Below are positions 25,824 through 34,488 of a stretch of 64,000 nucleotides of DNA, piece by piece. Positions within the stretch are counted from its first letter, which is position 1, and each line of letters opens with the position of its first letter. Made by a program: the position numbers and the translations under genes. This DNA comes from Burkholderia sp. 8Y (GTDB lineage Bacteria; Pseudomonadota; Gammaproteobacteria; Burkholderiales; Burkholderiaceae). Location: assembly GCF_902506145.1 (NCBI RefSeq), contig NZ_LR733520.1, forward strand, positions 2,215,476 through 2,279,475, in the 5' to 3' direction. Under the pieces are notes generated by a model. That model made no database searches, was not told the origin of the DNA, and saw only the letters and a list, made by a program, of their open reading frames with translations.

Positions 25824-26975
25824 ATGATCCGCGACGCCGAAACGCAAACGCTGCTGGAAGACACCATTCGCCGCTTCGTGCGCGAGAAGCTCGTGCCGCG
25901 CGAAGCCGAAGTCGACGAAACCGACGCCATTCCCGCCGACCTCATCGACGCCATGCGCGAAATCGGCATGTTCGGCCTCACCATTCCGGAAGCGTACGGC
26001 GGCCTCGGCCTCACGATGGAAGAGGAAGTGCGTATTGCGTTCGAACTGGGGCAGACGTCGCCCGCCTTTCGCTCGGTGATCGGCACGAACAACGGGATCG
26101 GGTCGATCGGCATTCTGCTCGACGGCACCGAGGAGCAAAAGGCGCACTATCTGCCGAAGCTCGCGGCAGGCGAACTGATCGGCTCGTTCTGCCTCACCGA
26201 GCCGGAGTCGGGCTCGGACGCCGCGTCGCTGAAAACCACGGCCCGGCGTGACGGCGACACCTACGTGCTCAACGGCACGAAGCGGTACATCACGAACGCG
26301 CCGGAAGCCGGCATCTACACCGTGATGGCCCGCACCGGCGAGGCCAAGGGCGCAAGCGGGATCTCCGCGTTCATCGTCGAGCGCGATACGCCGGGGCTGT
26401 CCCTCGGCAAGCCGGACCGCAAGATGGGCCAGCGCGGCGCGCATACGAGCGACGTGATTTTCGAGGACTGCCGCGTGAGCGCGAGCCAACTGATCGGCGG
26501 CGTGGAAGGCGTCGGCTTCAAGACGGCCATGAAAACGCTCGACAAGGGCCGCATCCACATCGCCGCGGTCGCGGTGGGCGCGGCCAAACGCATGTTGCGC
26601 GATGCCCTCGCCTACGCGATGGAACGTCGTCAGTTCGGCCAGCCGATCGCGGAATTTCAGCTCGTTCAGGGCATGCTCGCCGACAGCAAGGCCGAACTGT
26701 ACGCCGCCGAATGCATGGTGCTGGATGCCGCGCGCCGCCGCGACGAGGGCCGCGACGTGTCCATCGAAGCGTCCTGCGCGAAGTACTTCGCCACCGAAAT
26801 GTGCGGGCGCGTCGCGGACCGCGCGGTGCAAGTGCACGGCGGCGCGGGCTACATGGCGGAGTACGGCATCGAGCGGTTCTATCGCGACGTGCGGCTTTTC
26901 CGGCTGTACGAGGGAACGTCGCAGATTCAGCAGGTCATCATCGCGCGCGGACTCGTGCGCGGCGCGGACATCTAG
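25824..26975 (+). CDS. Acyl-CoA dehydrogenase (about 380-residue class)
   Basis: This 383-residue flavoprotein carries out alpha,beta-dehydrogenation of an acyl-CoA with electrons passing to ETF. The N-terminal helical domain includes FGLTIPEAYGGLGLT, the middle domain CLTEPESGSDAASL and YVLNGTKRYITNA, and the C-terminal domain ERRQFGQPIAEFQ. The catalytic Glu is in LYEGTSQIQQ, the position used by medium- and short-chain enzymes. HGGAGYMAEYGIERFYRDVR is the flavin contact. The substrate cannot be told from sequence. Its stop overlaps that of the convergent xerD gene by 4 nt. Confidence 0.93.
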   Translation: MIRDAETQTLLEDTIRRFVREKLVPREAEVDETDAIPADLIDAMREIGMFGLTIPEAYGGLGLTMEEEVRIAFELGQTSPAFRSVIGTNNGIGSIGILLDGTEEQKAHYLPKLAAGELIGSFCLTEPESGSDAASLKTTARRDGDTYVLNGTKRYITNAPEAGIYTVMARTGEAKGASGISAFIVERDTPGLSLGKPDRKMGQRGAHTSDVIFEDCRVSASQLIGGVEGVGFKTAMKTLDKGRIHIAAVAVGAAKRMLRDALAYAMERRQFGQPIAEFQLVQGMLADSKAELYAAECMVLDAARRRDEGRDVSIEASCAKYFATEMCGRVADRAVQVHGGAGYMAEYGIERFYRDVRLFRLYEGTSQIQQVIIARGLVRGADI

Positions 26976-27901
26976 CCGCGCGGATGGTGCTCGCGGTGCA
27001 GCTTCTGCAAGCGTTCGCGTGCGACGTGCGTGTAGATTTGCGTGGTCGAGATATCCGAGTGGCCGAGCAGCAGTTGCACCACGCGCAAGTCCGCGCCGTG
27101 ATTGAGCAGATGCGTCGCGAACGCATGGCGCAGCGTGTGCGGCGAAAGCGGCGCGTGCACGCCGCCGTTCAGCGCATGACGCTTGATGATGTTCCAGAAC
27201 TGCTGACGCGTCATGCCTTCGCCGCGCGCCGTGACGAAGAGCGCGTCGGCTGCGCGCGGGCCGAGCAGCGCGGGACGCGAGTCGCGCAGATAACGCATCA
27301 GCCATTCGTGCGCCGCTTCGCCGAACGGCACTAGGCGCTCCTTCGATCCCTTGCCCATCACGCGCACGACGCCCTCGTTCAGGCCGACTTCCACGGTCTT
27401 CAGCGTGACGAGTTCAGTCACGCGCAGGCCGCTCGCGTACATCAGTTCGAGCATCGTGCGGTCGCGCAGGCCGAGCGGCGTCTCGATATCCGGCGCGTGC
27501 AGCAGGGCTTCGACTTGCGCTTCGTTGAGCGTCGAAGGAAAACGCGGCGGCTGCTTCGCCGAACGCAGCTTGAGCGTCGGATCGGCGCTTGCGCGATGTT
27601 CACGCATCGCCCACGCGTAATAGCGGCGGAAGACCGACAAACGCCGGTTCGCGGAGGTCGCCTTGTCGCCGCGGCGCGCGGCCATGTAGCCGTTCATGTC
27701 CGCTTCGGTGGCCGCGTCGATGGACGCGCCGCGCGTCTTCGCGAGCCATTCGGCGAAGAGCCGCAAGTCGCGCCGGTACGCATCGAGCGAATTTTTGGCG
27801 AGCCCGTGTTCGAGCCACAATGCATCGCAGAACTGGTCGATGGCGTCGCTGCTCGCGCTCAGTTCGGGCGTGTTTAGCTCTTCGGTCGTTGCGCTCGTCA
27901 T
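26972..27901 (-). CDS. xerD: Site-specific tyrosine recombinase XerD
   Basis: This 309-residue recombinase resolves chromosome dimers at dif together with XerC and FtsK. The N-terminal core-binding domain has WLEHGLAKNSLDAYRRDL and NRRLSVFRRYYAWAM. The catalytic residues are Arg in LMYASGLRVTEL, His-x2-Arg in SPHTLRHAFATHLL, His in LLGHSDISTTQIY and the nucleophile Tyr in QIYTHVARERL. The gene is chromosomal housekeeping, not a phage integrase. Its ATG overlaps the upstream ogt-like stop by 4 nt (ATGA). Confidence 0.96.
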   Translation of the reverse strand: MTSATTEELNTPELSASSDAIDQFCDALWLEHGLAKNSLDAYRRDLRLFAEWLAKTRGASIDAATEADMNGYMAARRGDKATSANRRLSVFRRYYAWAMREHRASADPTLKLRSAKQPPRFPSTLNEAQVEALLHAPDIETPLGLRDRTMLELMYASGLRVTELVTLKTVEVGLNEGVVRVMGKGSKERLVPFGEAAHEWLMRYLRDSRPALLGPRAADALFVTARGEGMTRQQFWNIIKRHALNGGVHAPLSPHTLRHAFATHLLNHGADLRVVQLLLGHSDISTTQIYTHVARERLQKLHREHHPRG

Positions 27902-28446
27902 GCGATGGATACACCTTCATGCGCCAGCAGCCAGCGCTTCACGTCACGGAAGAAGCCATCGCCCGGATGATGCGCGAATCCGCCGATTCCGCCCGCCGCG
28001 ATGACCCGGTGGCACGGTATCACGATCGGCAGCGGATTGGAGCCGCACGCCTGCCCGACCGCGCGCGGCACGCTGCCGATTTCACGCGCGAGTTGCCCGT
28101 AGGTCCAGACCTGCCCCGCCGCTATGCCGCTGATGCCGCGCCACACGCGCTGCTGAAACGCGGTGCCGCCGGTTGTAATGGGTAAATCGAAGCGCGTGGA
28201 CGGCGTCTCGAAGTAGCGGCCAATCTGAGCGGCGGCTTCCCGCACGAGCGGCGCGTCCGGTTCGATGCTTTCCACATCGCCCGGCAGATAGACGATCTCG
28301 CGCACCGCGTGATCGTCGGCGCAGATGCCCACTTTGCCGAAGGGCGCGTCGATGACGGCATCGAACCGGCTCGCGGCCATCCTGAGCTTCGGCCGCGCGG
28401 TCCGGTTCACCCCATGAAAACCGTCTTCAGACAGCGTGCTCTTCAT
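27898..28446 (-). CDS. ogt: Methylated-DNA-protein-cysteine S-methyltransferase
   Basis: This is a 182-residue suicide repair protein removing O6-alkyl groups from guanine. The active-site motif PIVIPCHRVIAAGG carries the acceptor Cys; QRVWRGISGIAAGQVWTYGQLA is the DNA-binding helix-turn-helix. The N-terminal 25 residues are a little longer than usual, but AAGGAGAAACGC directly before ATG 28446 supports this start. It overlaps the queG end by 20 nt and xerD by 4 nt, so queG-ogt-xerD form one operon. Confidence 0.94.
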   Translation of the reverse strand: MKSTLSEDGFHGVNRTARPKLRMAASRFDAVIDAPFGKVGICADDHAVREIVYLPGDVESIEPDAPLVREAAAQIGRYFETPSTRFDLPITTGGTAFQQRVWRGISGIAAGQVWTYGQLAREIGSVPRAVGQACGSNPLPIVIPCHRVIAAGGIGGFAHHPGDGFFRDVKRWLLAHEGVSIA

Positions 28447-29686
28447 GCGTTTCTCCTTGCTTCAGCGCCCAGCCGACATGCTCGCGCACGAGTTCGGACG
28501 CATCGTCCGCGCGCCCTCGCAATGCATCGATGATCGCCGCGCGCTCGTCGCCCCGCAACGGCGAGCGCAGCGCATTGCCCATGCCGACGGCGATATTGCG
28601 CAGCCACCGCTCGTAGCCGATACGGCGAATCGCGCTGCCCTGCATGCGCGTGTCGAAATCGTCGGCGCTCCACGCGAAGAGTTCGACGAGCGTCGCGCGA
28701 TCGAGCCCGTGACGCACGTCGAAGTCCGCGACCGGCGCCGCCTGCGCGAATTTGTTCCACGGACACGCGAGCTGGCAGTCGTCGCAGCCGTACACGCGAT
28801 TGCCGATCAGCGGGCGCATGTCCTCGGGAATGCTGCCGTGAAGTTCGATGGTCAGATACGAGATGCAGCGCCGCGCATCCACGCGATACGGCGCGACGAT
28901 CGCGCCAGTGGGGCACGCACCGACGCAGCGCGTGCACTGCCCGCAATGCGCGCCGTCGTGCTCGGGCTGCGGATCGACCGGCAGCGGCACGTCGACGTAA
29001 ATTTCGCCCAGAAAGAAGAGCGATCCGGCATCGCGATCAAGCAGCAGCGTGTGCTTGCCGCGCCAACCGTTGCCCGCCTTCTGCGCCAGTGCCACTTCGA
29101 GCACGGGCGCGGAATCGGTGAACGCGCGATGCCCGAATTGCCCGATTTCGCTTTCGATTCGCTCGGCCAGTTGCTGCAAGCGGTGGCGCATGACCTTGTG
29201 ATAGTCGCGGCCACGCGCGTAAATCGAGACCACGGCCTGCGAAGGATCGGCGAGCCGCTTCCATTCGACCGCGCGCCAGTCGTTCTTCTGACCATCGGCT
29301 GTCGCGACACTTTCATCGCCCATTTGAGCGAGCGTCGCCGCGGGAAGATAGGCCATGCGCGCCGTGATGACCCGTCGCGTGCCGGCCACAAGCTCGGCCG
29401 GCCTTGCGCGTTTCATCCCATGTTTGGCCATATAATCCATTTCGCCGTGATAGCCTGCTTCCAGCCAATTGGCGAGGCCCTCCTCGGCATCCGTCAGGTC
29501 GATATCGCTGATACCGACCGCACCGAATCCCAACTCGCGCCCCCACGCCCTGATGCGCTGCGCGAGCTCCGCCAGCGCGGCCTCGTCGTTTTCCATCGGA
29601 TGCAAGGCGCGCGACTCGACGGCGGCGGCGCTGGTCGCTGTCGTGATTTCCGTGACTTCAGTGGAGTGTTCCGGCAATCGGTTCAT
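28427..29686 (-). CDS. queG: Epoxyqueuosine reductase
   Basis: This is a 419-residue cobalamin-dependent iron-sulphur enzyme performing the last step of queuosine synthesis in tRNA. Two 4Fe-4S clusters are visible: HCGQCTRCVGACPTGAI and GCDDCQLACPWN, with RRCISYLTIELHG between them. The N-terminal QueG part includes ISDIDLTDAEEGLANWL and YMAKHGMKRARP. ATG 29686 follows a GTG at 29689. An internal Met at 29596 (MENDEAALAEL) is an alternative start, since the first 30 residues are Thr/Ala-rich and less conserved. It is divergent from tsaE, only about 18 nt between starts. Confidence 0.93.
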   Translation of the reverse strand: MNRLPEHSTEVTEITTATSAAAVESRALHPMENDEAALAELAQRIRAWGRELGFGAVGISDIDLTDAEEGLANWLEAGYHGEMDYMAKHGMKRARPAELVAGTRRVITARMAYLPAATLAQMGDESVATADGQKNDWRAVEWKRLADPSQAVVSIYARGRDYHKVMRHRLQQLAERIESEIGQFGHRAFTDSAPVLEVALAQKAGNGWRGKHTLLLDRDAGSLFFLGEIYVDVPLPVDPQPEHDGAHCGQCTRCVGACPTGAIVAPYRVDARRCISYLTIELHGSIPEDMRPLIGNRVYGCDDCQLACPWNKFAQAAPVADFDVRHGLDRATLVELFAWSADDFDTRMQGSAIRRIGYERWLRNIAVGMGNALRSPLRGDERAAIIDALRGRADDASELVREHVGWALKQGETHEEHAV

Positions 29687-29704
29687 CACTCTATTTTACG
29701 AGCA

Positions 29705-30313
29705 ATGCCTGAGAACCCCGCACCATCGACGCCTGATCTGCCCGCCGCGCTCATCGAACGCCGCTTCGAATTGCGCGACGAAGCCGCGACGCTCGCATTC
29801 GGCGAACGCTTCGCGCAGGCGATCATCGACACACGAGAAGACACGCGCGGACCGGCCTCGTCTGAACCATTCCACGGCTTGCAGGTCCAGTTGATCGGCG
29901 ATCTCGGCGCGGGCAAGACCACGCTCGTGCGCGCGACGCTGCGTGCGCTCGGTCATGCGGGCCGCGTGAAAAGCCCGACTTACACGCTCGTCGAGCCGTA
30001 TTCGCTCGATGCGCCCGGCGGCCCGCTCGATGTCTATCACTTCGATCTCTACCGCTTCGCCGATCCCGCCGAATGGGCCGATGCCGGCTTTCGCGAGTAT
30101 TTCGACCGGGGCGCGGTGTGTCTCGTCGAATGGCCGCAGCAAGCGGGCGGCTTGCTCGGCGTGCCGGACCTCGTGTTCGCGTTGACGCTGCCGCATGCAG
30201 CGATGGCTGGCATGGCGGGCAACGAAACGACGCAGACGAACGAAGAAGAAGGCCGCGTGCTGATCGCGCGGGCGTTTAGCGAAACAGGAAAGACATGTCT
30301 CGAAAGATGCTGA
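29705..30313 (+). CDS. tsaE: tRNA threonylcarbamoyladenosine biosynthesis ATPase TsaE
   Basis: This is a 202-residue P-loop protein that supports TsaB/TsaD in making t6A37 on tRNA. The Walker A motif is IGDLGAGKTTLVRATL (about residue 70), followed by VKSPTYTLVEPY and YHFDLYRFADPAEW, the TsaE signature, and CLVEWPQQAGGLL. It is longer than E. coli TsaE (153) because of an N-terminal extension and a Thr/Glu-rich insert near the C-terminus. Its stop lies 19 nt inside the following amiC gene, so the two are coupled. Confidence 0.94.
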   Translation: MPENPAPSTPDLPAALIERRFELRDEAATLAFGERFAQAIIDTREDTRGPASSEPFHGLQVQLIGDLGAGKTTLVRATLRALGHAGRVKSPTYTLVEPYSLDAPGGPLDVYHFDLYRFADPAEWADAGFREYFDRGAVCLVEWPQQAGGLLGVPDLVFALTLPHAAMAGMAGNETTQTNEEEGRVLIARAFSETGKTCLERC

Positions 30314-31830
30314 TCAAGCCGTTCCATTCGATCGAATCGAGCGCGAGCGCGCCGCACAACTGGCGCAGGCGTCAGGTGCTGCGCGCGGGCGCTTCGACGT
30401 TGGTGCTCGCGCTCGTCGGCCCGAAGCTCGCGCACGCGAGTTCCGTGCTCGGCGTGCGCGTGTGGCCGGCGCGCGACTACACGCGCGTGACGATCGAATC
30501 GGACCAGCCGCTCACGAACAGCAATCAACTGCTTCAGGGACCGGACCGGCTCGTCGTCGATCTGAACGGCATCGATCTGGACCAGGCGCTGCGCGATCTC
30601 GTCTCGAAGATCACGCCGAACGATCCGCAGATTCAGGCAGTGCGCGTCGGGCAGTATCAGCCGCATGTCGTGCGGATGGTGTTCGACCTCAAAGGCTCGG
30701 TGAAGCCGCAGGTTTTCACGCTCGGGCCGATCGGCAGCTACAAGTATCGGCTCGTGTTCGATCTCTATCCGGCCGTCGCGCCCGATCCGCTGATGGAACT
30801 GCTCGCGCAGACCGAGCACAAGCAGGAAGCGTTCGACCGCGCCAATCCGAATCCGTCAGCGCCGCCGCCCGCCACGCTCTCCGGTCCGGCCACGGCGCAA
30901 AAGCCGCTTGCGCACGACTCCACCGACGACTTCTTCCAGAAGTACGCGGGCAACGATCTGCCTGATGACACCACGGAGCCCGCCACGAAGGCCGCGCCGT
31001 CGGTCAAACCGCGCGTGCCGCCCGCCGCCGTGCCGCCCGTCATCGCCAAAAAGAAAGACGACGACGATGACGACGGCCGCTACGCCTTCACCACGCCGAA
31101 GCAGGACCGCGCCGCGACGACACGGCTCCTGACCGTGGCGATCGATCCCGGTCACGGCGGCGAAGACCCCGGCGCGATCGGCGGCGGGGGCACGTACGAG
31201 AAGCACATCGCGCTCGATATCGCGAAGAAGCTGCGCGCGAAGATCGACGCCCAGCCGAACATGCGCGCGATGATGACGCGCGACGCCGACTTCTTCGTGC
31301 CGCTCAACGTGCGCGTGCAGAAGGCGCAGCGCGTCGGCGCGGACCTGTTCGTGTCGATTCACGCGGACGCGTTCACGACGCCCGATGCACGCGGCTCGTC
31401 GGTGTTCGCGCTGTCGGAACACGGCGCGTCGAGCGCGGCGGCGCGCTGGATGGCGAACAAGGAGAACGCGTCGGATCAGGTCGGCGGCATCAACGTGAAG
31501 ACGCAGGACGCGAGCGTGAACCGCGCGCTCTTCGACATGTCGACGACCGCGCAAATCCGCGATTCGATGCGCTACGGCAGCTTCGTGCTGAACGAGATCG
31601 GCGGCATCAACAAGCTGCACAAGGGATCGGTCGAACAGGCGGGCTTCGCTGTGCTGAAGGCGCCGGATATCCCGTCGATCCTCGTGGAAACCGCGTTTAT
31701 CAGCAATCCGGACGAAGAAGCGCATCTGAACGACGACGCCTATCGCGAGAAAATGGCCAACGCGATCCTGAAGGGCATCAAGCGGTACTTCGCGGCGAAC
31801 CCGCCGCTCGCGAAGAGCCGCATGACGTAA
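30295..31830 (+). CDS. amiC: N-acetylmuramoyl-L-alanine amidase with AMIN domain (Tat-exported)
   Basis: This is a 511-residue periplasmic septum-splitting amidase. The N-terminus carries a twin-arginine signal (WRRRQVLRAG at about 23-32, hydrophobic stretch, cleavage near KLAHA-S). An AMIN domain follows (about 52-165), then a Pro/Ala/Asp-rich linker with KKKDDDDDDGRY, and a zinc amidase_3 domain (about 280-505). Its metal ligands are seen in AIDPGHGGEDPG, GTYEKHIALD and SIHADAF, with the catalytic Glu in ILVETAFISN. The symbol follows the Tat signal plus AMIN arrangement of AmiC. The start overlaps tsaE by 19 nt. Confidence 0.94.
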   Translation: MSRKMLIKPFHSIESSASAPHNWRRRQVLRAGASTLVLALVGPKLAHASSVLGVRVWPARDYTRVTIESDQPLTNSNQLLQGPDRLVVDLNGIDLDQALRDLVSKITPNDPQIQAVRVGQYQPHVVRMVFDLKGSVKPQVFTLGPIGSYKYRLVFDLYPAVAPDPLMELLAQTEHKQEAFDRANPNPSAPPPATLSGPATAQKPLAHDSTDDFFQKYAGNDLPDDTTEPATKAAPSVKPRVPPAAVPPVIAKKKDDDDDDGRYAFTTPKQDRAATTRLLTVAIDPGHGGEDPGAIGGGGTYEKHIALDIAKKLRAKIDAQPNMRAMMTRDADFFVPLNVRVQKAQRVGADLFVSIHADAFTTPDARGSSVFALSEHGASSAAARWMANKENASDQVGGINVKTQDASVNRALFDMSTTAQIRDSMRYGSFVLNEIGGINKLHKGSVEQAGFAVLKAPDIPSILVETAFISNPDEEAHLNDDAYREKMANAILKGIKRYFAANPPLAKSRMT

Positions 31831-32000
31831 GGGGCGGGCACGGGCTCAGGGCACTTGATCCGTGCCGGCCGCAAGTGCGCTGGCCTTGTGCGGCTTCAGC
31901 TTTCCTTCCAGACGACGAATCGCTTTGCGTGCCGGGAGCTCCTAACGCAAGAGCGCCGCGCACGGCGCCCACTCACCGCATGGACGGCGCACGCCTACCT

Positions 32001-32882
32001 TCAGCCCGCCGCAGGCAGAAATCGCTGCACGAGCCGTCCGCCGAACACGTTCACCGCGAGCCCCGCCATCACCAGCGCCGCGCCCGCCAACTGCGTGCCG
32101 CTCAACGCCTCGCCGAGAAACACCGCCGCCGACGCGAGGCCGATCACCGGCACGAGCAGCGAAAACGGCGCGACTTGCGCCGCCGGATACCGCGCGAGCA
32201 GCTTTCCCCAGAGGCTATAGCCGACGATCGTGGCGATGAACGCGAGATAACAGACCGCGAGCACGGACGCCATCGGAATGCTCGCGAGACTCGACTCGAT
32301 GCGCGCCGGTCCTTCGAAGATCAGCGACAGCACGAGGAATGGAATCGGCGGAATCAGGCTCGCCCAGACGACGAGCGAGAGCAAATCGACCTTGCCCATG
32401 CGCTTGGTCGCGACGTTGCCGAGCGCCCACATCGCGGACGCGCCGAGCGTGAAGAGAAAGCCGGTGAGCGTCATCGCGTGGCCGCCGCGCATGCCGATCA
32501 GCGCGAGCCCGGCCGCCGCGATCAGCAAGCCCATCACATTCGCCGCGCGGATGCGCTCGCCGAGAAACATCGCGGCGAAGATCAGCGTGAAGAATGCCTG
32601 CGCCTGAAGCACGAGCGACGCGAGCCCGGCGGGCATGCCGACATACATGCCGTAAAAGAGCAGTGCGAACTGGCCGAGCGAAATGGTGAGGCCATACGCG
32701 AACAGCCAGCGCAGCGGAATCTGCGGGCGCTTGACGAAGAACACGGGCGTGGCGGCGAGCGCAAAACGCAGCGCGCCGAGGAGCATCGGCGGGACGCCAT
32801 GCAGCCCCAGCTTGATGACGACGAAGTTCACGCCCCACGCAAAAATGACCACCGTTGCTGTCAGCAAATCCTTTGGCGACAT
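32001..32882 (-). CDS. EamA/DMT-family exporter
   Basis: This is a 293-residue inner-membrane protein with ten hydrophobic helices in two EamA repeats. Visible parts are FAWGVNFVVIKLGLHGVPP, LRFALAATPVFF and FTLIFAAMFLGERI in the first half, and PFSLLVPVIGLASAAVFLGEAL in the second. It resembles E. coli EamA (YdeD), an O-acetylserine/cysteine exporter, but the substrate here is inferred only. AAGGGGAGCAGCG precedes the ATG. The gene stands alone, convergent with amiC. Confidence 0.88.
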   Translation of the reverse strand: MSPKDLLTATVVIFAWGVNFVVIKLGLHGVPPMLLGALRFALAATPVFFVKRPQIPLRWLFAYGLTISLGQFALLFYGMYVGMPAGLASLVLQAQAFFTLIFAAMFLGERIRAANVMGLLIAAAGLALIGMRGGHAMTLTGFLFTLGASAMWALGNVATKRMGKVDLLSLVVWASLIPPIPFLVLSLIFEGPARIESSLASIPMASVLAVCYLAFIATIVGYSLWGKLLARYPAAQVAPFSLLVPVIGLASAAVFLGEALSGTQLAGAALVMAGLAVNVFGGRLVQRFLPAAG

Positions 32883-32996
32883 CGCTGCTCCCCTTTCGTG
32901 CCTGCGTCATGCGAGCAATCGGACGAGTGTAGCGAAGCGAACGTTCGAAGGATTGTGAAAAACTGCGTTCAACGTGGGTTTAGCGAGCGCACATGC

Positions 32997-33033
32997 TAAA
33001 AGCGCCCGTGCCCGCTTCCGGGGCACGGGCGCT
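32997..33033 (-). terminator. Strong rho-independent terminator of the small secreted protein gene
   Basis: A perfect 13-bp stem, 33033-33021 with 33013-33001 (AGCGCCCGTGCCC and its complement), 7-nt loop, then TTTT on the minus strand. Confidence 0.9.
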
Positions 33034-33065
33034 CCGGCGCCTGACGAAAGCCGCCGTCCGGCCGT

Positions 33066-33353
33066 TCACTTGCTCTGGCCGGACTCCGTAGCGGCGTCGT
33101 TGCCCGTTTCGGCTGCAGGCGTCTTCTTGGTGCCTGCCGACGAATGCGTCGAGTGCCGGTGCGACTTGTGCTTCTTGGTCGTGGTCGTGCCCATGTCGCT
33201 TCCTGCCGACGCATCGCCCTGCGCGGCCGTGCCCGCATTCCCGCCCATCGCGGCGGACGAGTTGCCCGACGACGTCTGCGCAAACGCGCCAGTTGCGGCA
33301 GTGGCGCCGAAAAGGCCCGCGGCGATGGCGATCAATAGCTTGTTCTTGCTCAT
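33066..33353 (-). CDS. Small secreted Ser/Thr/Lys/His-rich protein of unknown function
   Basis: This is a 95-residue protein with a clear signal peptide (MSKNKLLIAIAAGLFGATAATGAFA, cleavage after AFA). The mature part of about 70 residues is low-complexity: Gly/Ser/Ala-rich, then KKHKSHRHSTHSS, then an acidic-polar tail ending ESGQSK. No cysteine is present. The basic His/Lys block could bind metal or polyanions, which is speculation. AGGAGAGGGAAATA before the ATG and a strong terminator show that it is a real, well-expressed single gene. Similar short periplasmic proteins are common in Burkholderiaceae and largely uncharacterised. Confidence 0.82.
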   Translation of the reverse strand: MSKNKLLIAIAAGLFGATAATGAFAQTSSGNSSAAMGGNAGTAAQGDASAGSDMGTTTTKKHKSHRHSTHSSAGTKKTPAAETGNDAATESGQSK

Positions 33354-33550
33354 TATTTCCCTCTCCTATCAAGAGTGCGCAAAGCTACACGCATGCTTCA
33401 AAAAGCGCGGCCGGTCGCGGCCGCACGGAACGGTGAAGGGTTGAGCGCACGCCCGAACGCCTGGGCCGAGCGCCTGTGGGCAGGCGCCGGTAGAATCGGC
33501 GGTTCTGGTGCGCCATTCCGGCGCCCGCCCATGCCTTCCGGTGACCTGCC

Positions 33551-34450
33551 ATGTCCTCGACGATCCGCGCGCAGTTGAAACCTCATCAACACGACGTCGG
33601 CGGCCTCATGGTGAGGCGCGTTCTTCCCGCGCTGGCGGCGCGCACCGTCGGACCCTTCATATTTTTCGACCATATCGGACCCGCAACCCTCGTGCCCGGC
33701 AAGGGCCTCGACGTGCAGCCGCATCCGCATATCGGGCTTGCGACCGTCACCTATCTGTTCGACGGCGCGATCATGCATCGCGACAGCGTCGGTTCGGTGC
33801 AGAAGATCGTCCCCGGCGACGTGAACTGGATGACTGCGGGACGCGGCATCGTCCATTCCGAACGCACGCCCGACGAGGAGCGCGCCGCCGGGCAGACCAT
33901 GCACGGCATCCAGACGTGGGTGGCGCTGCCGGTGGCGAGCGAAGAAGCGGAGCCGTCGTTCGAGCATCACGCGGCGGCGACGCTGCCGCAGATCGAGCGC
34001 GCGGGCGTCACGCTGCGCGTGATCGCGGGCACGGCGTTCGGCGCGACGGCCCCGACGCGCACGTTTTCGCCGACGCTGTACGTCGCGGCGCACTTCGCGC
34101 CCGGCAGCGAACTGACGCTCGACACGGAGCACGAGGAACGCGGCGTGTATCTCGTCGATGGCGACCTCCTGATCGACGGCGAAACCTTGCCCGCCCAGCA
34201 GATGGCCGTGCTCGCGCCCGGCGTGCCGGCGAAGCTCGCGAGTGCGAACGGCGCGGCCGTGATGCTGCTCGGCGGTGCGCCGCTCGACGGCGCGCGCTTC
34301 ATCGAATGGAACTTCGTGTCCAGTTCGCGGGACAAGATAGAAGCGGCGAAACGAGCGTGGAGCGAGCAGCGCATGGGCCATGTTCCGGGCGAGACCGAAT
34401 TCATCCCGCTGCCGCCGCCGCGCCGCGAAGAACGCGCGCCGGAGGCATGA
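33551..34450 (+). CDS. Pirin family protein
   Basis: This is a 299-residue bicupin of the pirin family. The N-terminal cupin carries the metal-site pattern HPHIGLATVTYLFDGAIMHRD plus WMTAGRGIVHSER. The C-terminal cupin is around residues 170-270 (YLVDGDLLIDGE, GGAPLDGARFIEWNFVSS). Bacterial pirins include quercetinase-like enzymes and regulators; which this is cannot be told. A possible -10 TAGAAT lies about 60 nt upstream. Downstream there is no gene for 670 nt but a long minisatellite. Confidence 0.92.
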   Translation: MSSTIRAQLKPHQHDVGGLMVRRVLPALAARTVGPFIFFDHIGPATLVPGKGLDVQPHPHIGLATVTYLFDGAIMHRDSVGSVQKIVPGDVNWMTAGRGIVHSERTPDEERAAGQTMHGIQTWVALPVASEEAEPSFEHHAAATLPQIERAGVTLRVIAGTAFGATAPTRTFSPTLYVAAHFAPGSELTLDTEHEERGVYLVDGDLLIDGETLPAQQMAVLAPGVPAKLASANGAAVMLLGGAPLDGARFIEWNFVSSSRDKIEAAKRAWSEQRMGHVPGETEFIPLPPPRREERAPEA

Positions 34451-34488
34451 GGCGTGCGGCGGTCGCTGGGTTAGGCGGGGCGCAAGCG

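Noticed and set aside
26972..27901. Tyrosine recombinase as sign of a mobile element
   Set aside because: Sequence and context (queG-ogt-xerD operon) are those of the housekeeping XerD; no att-like repeats or cargo were seen.
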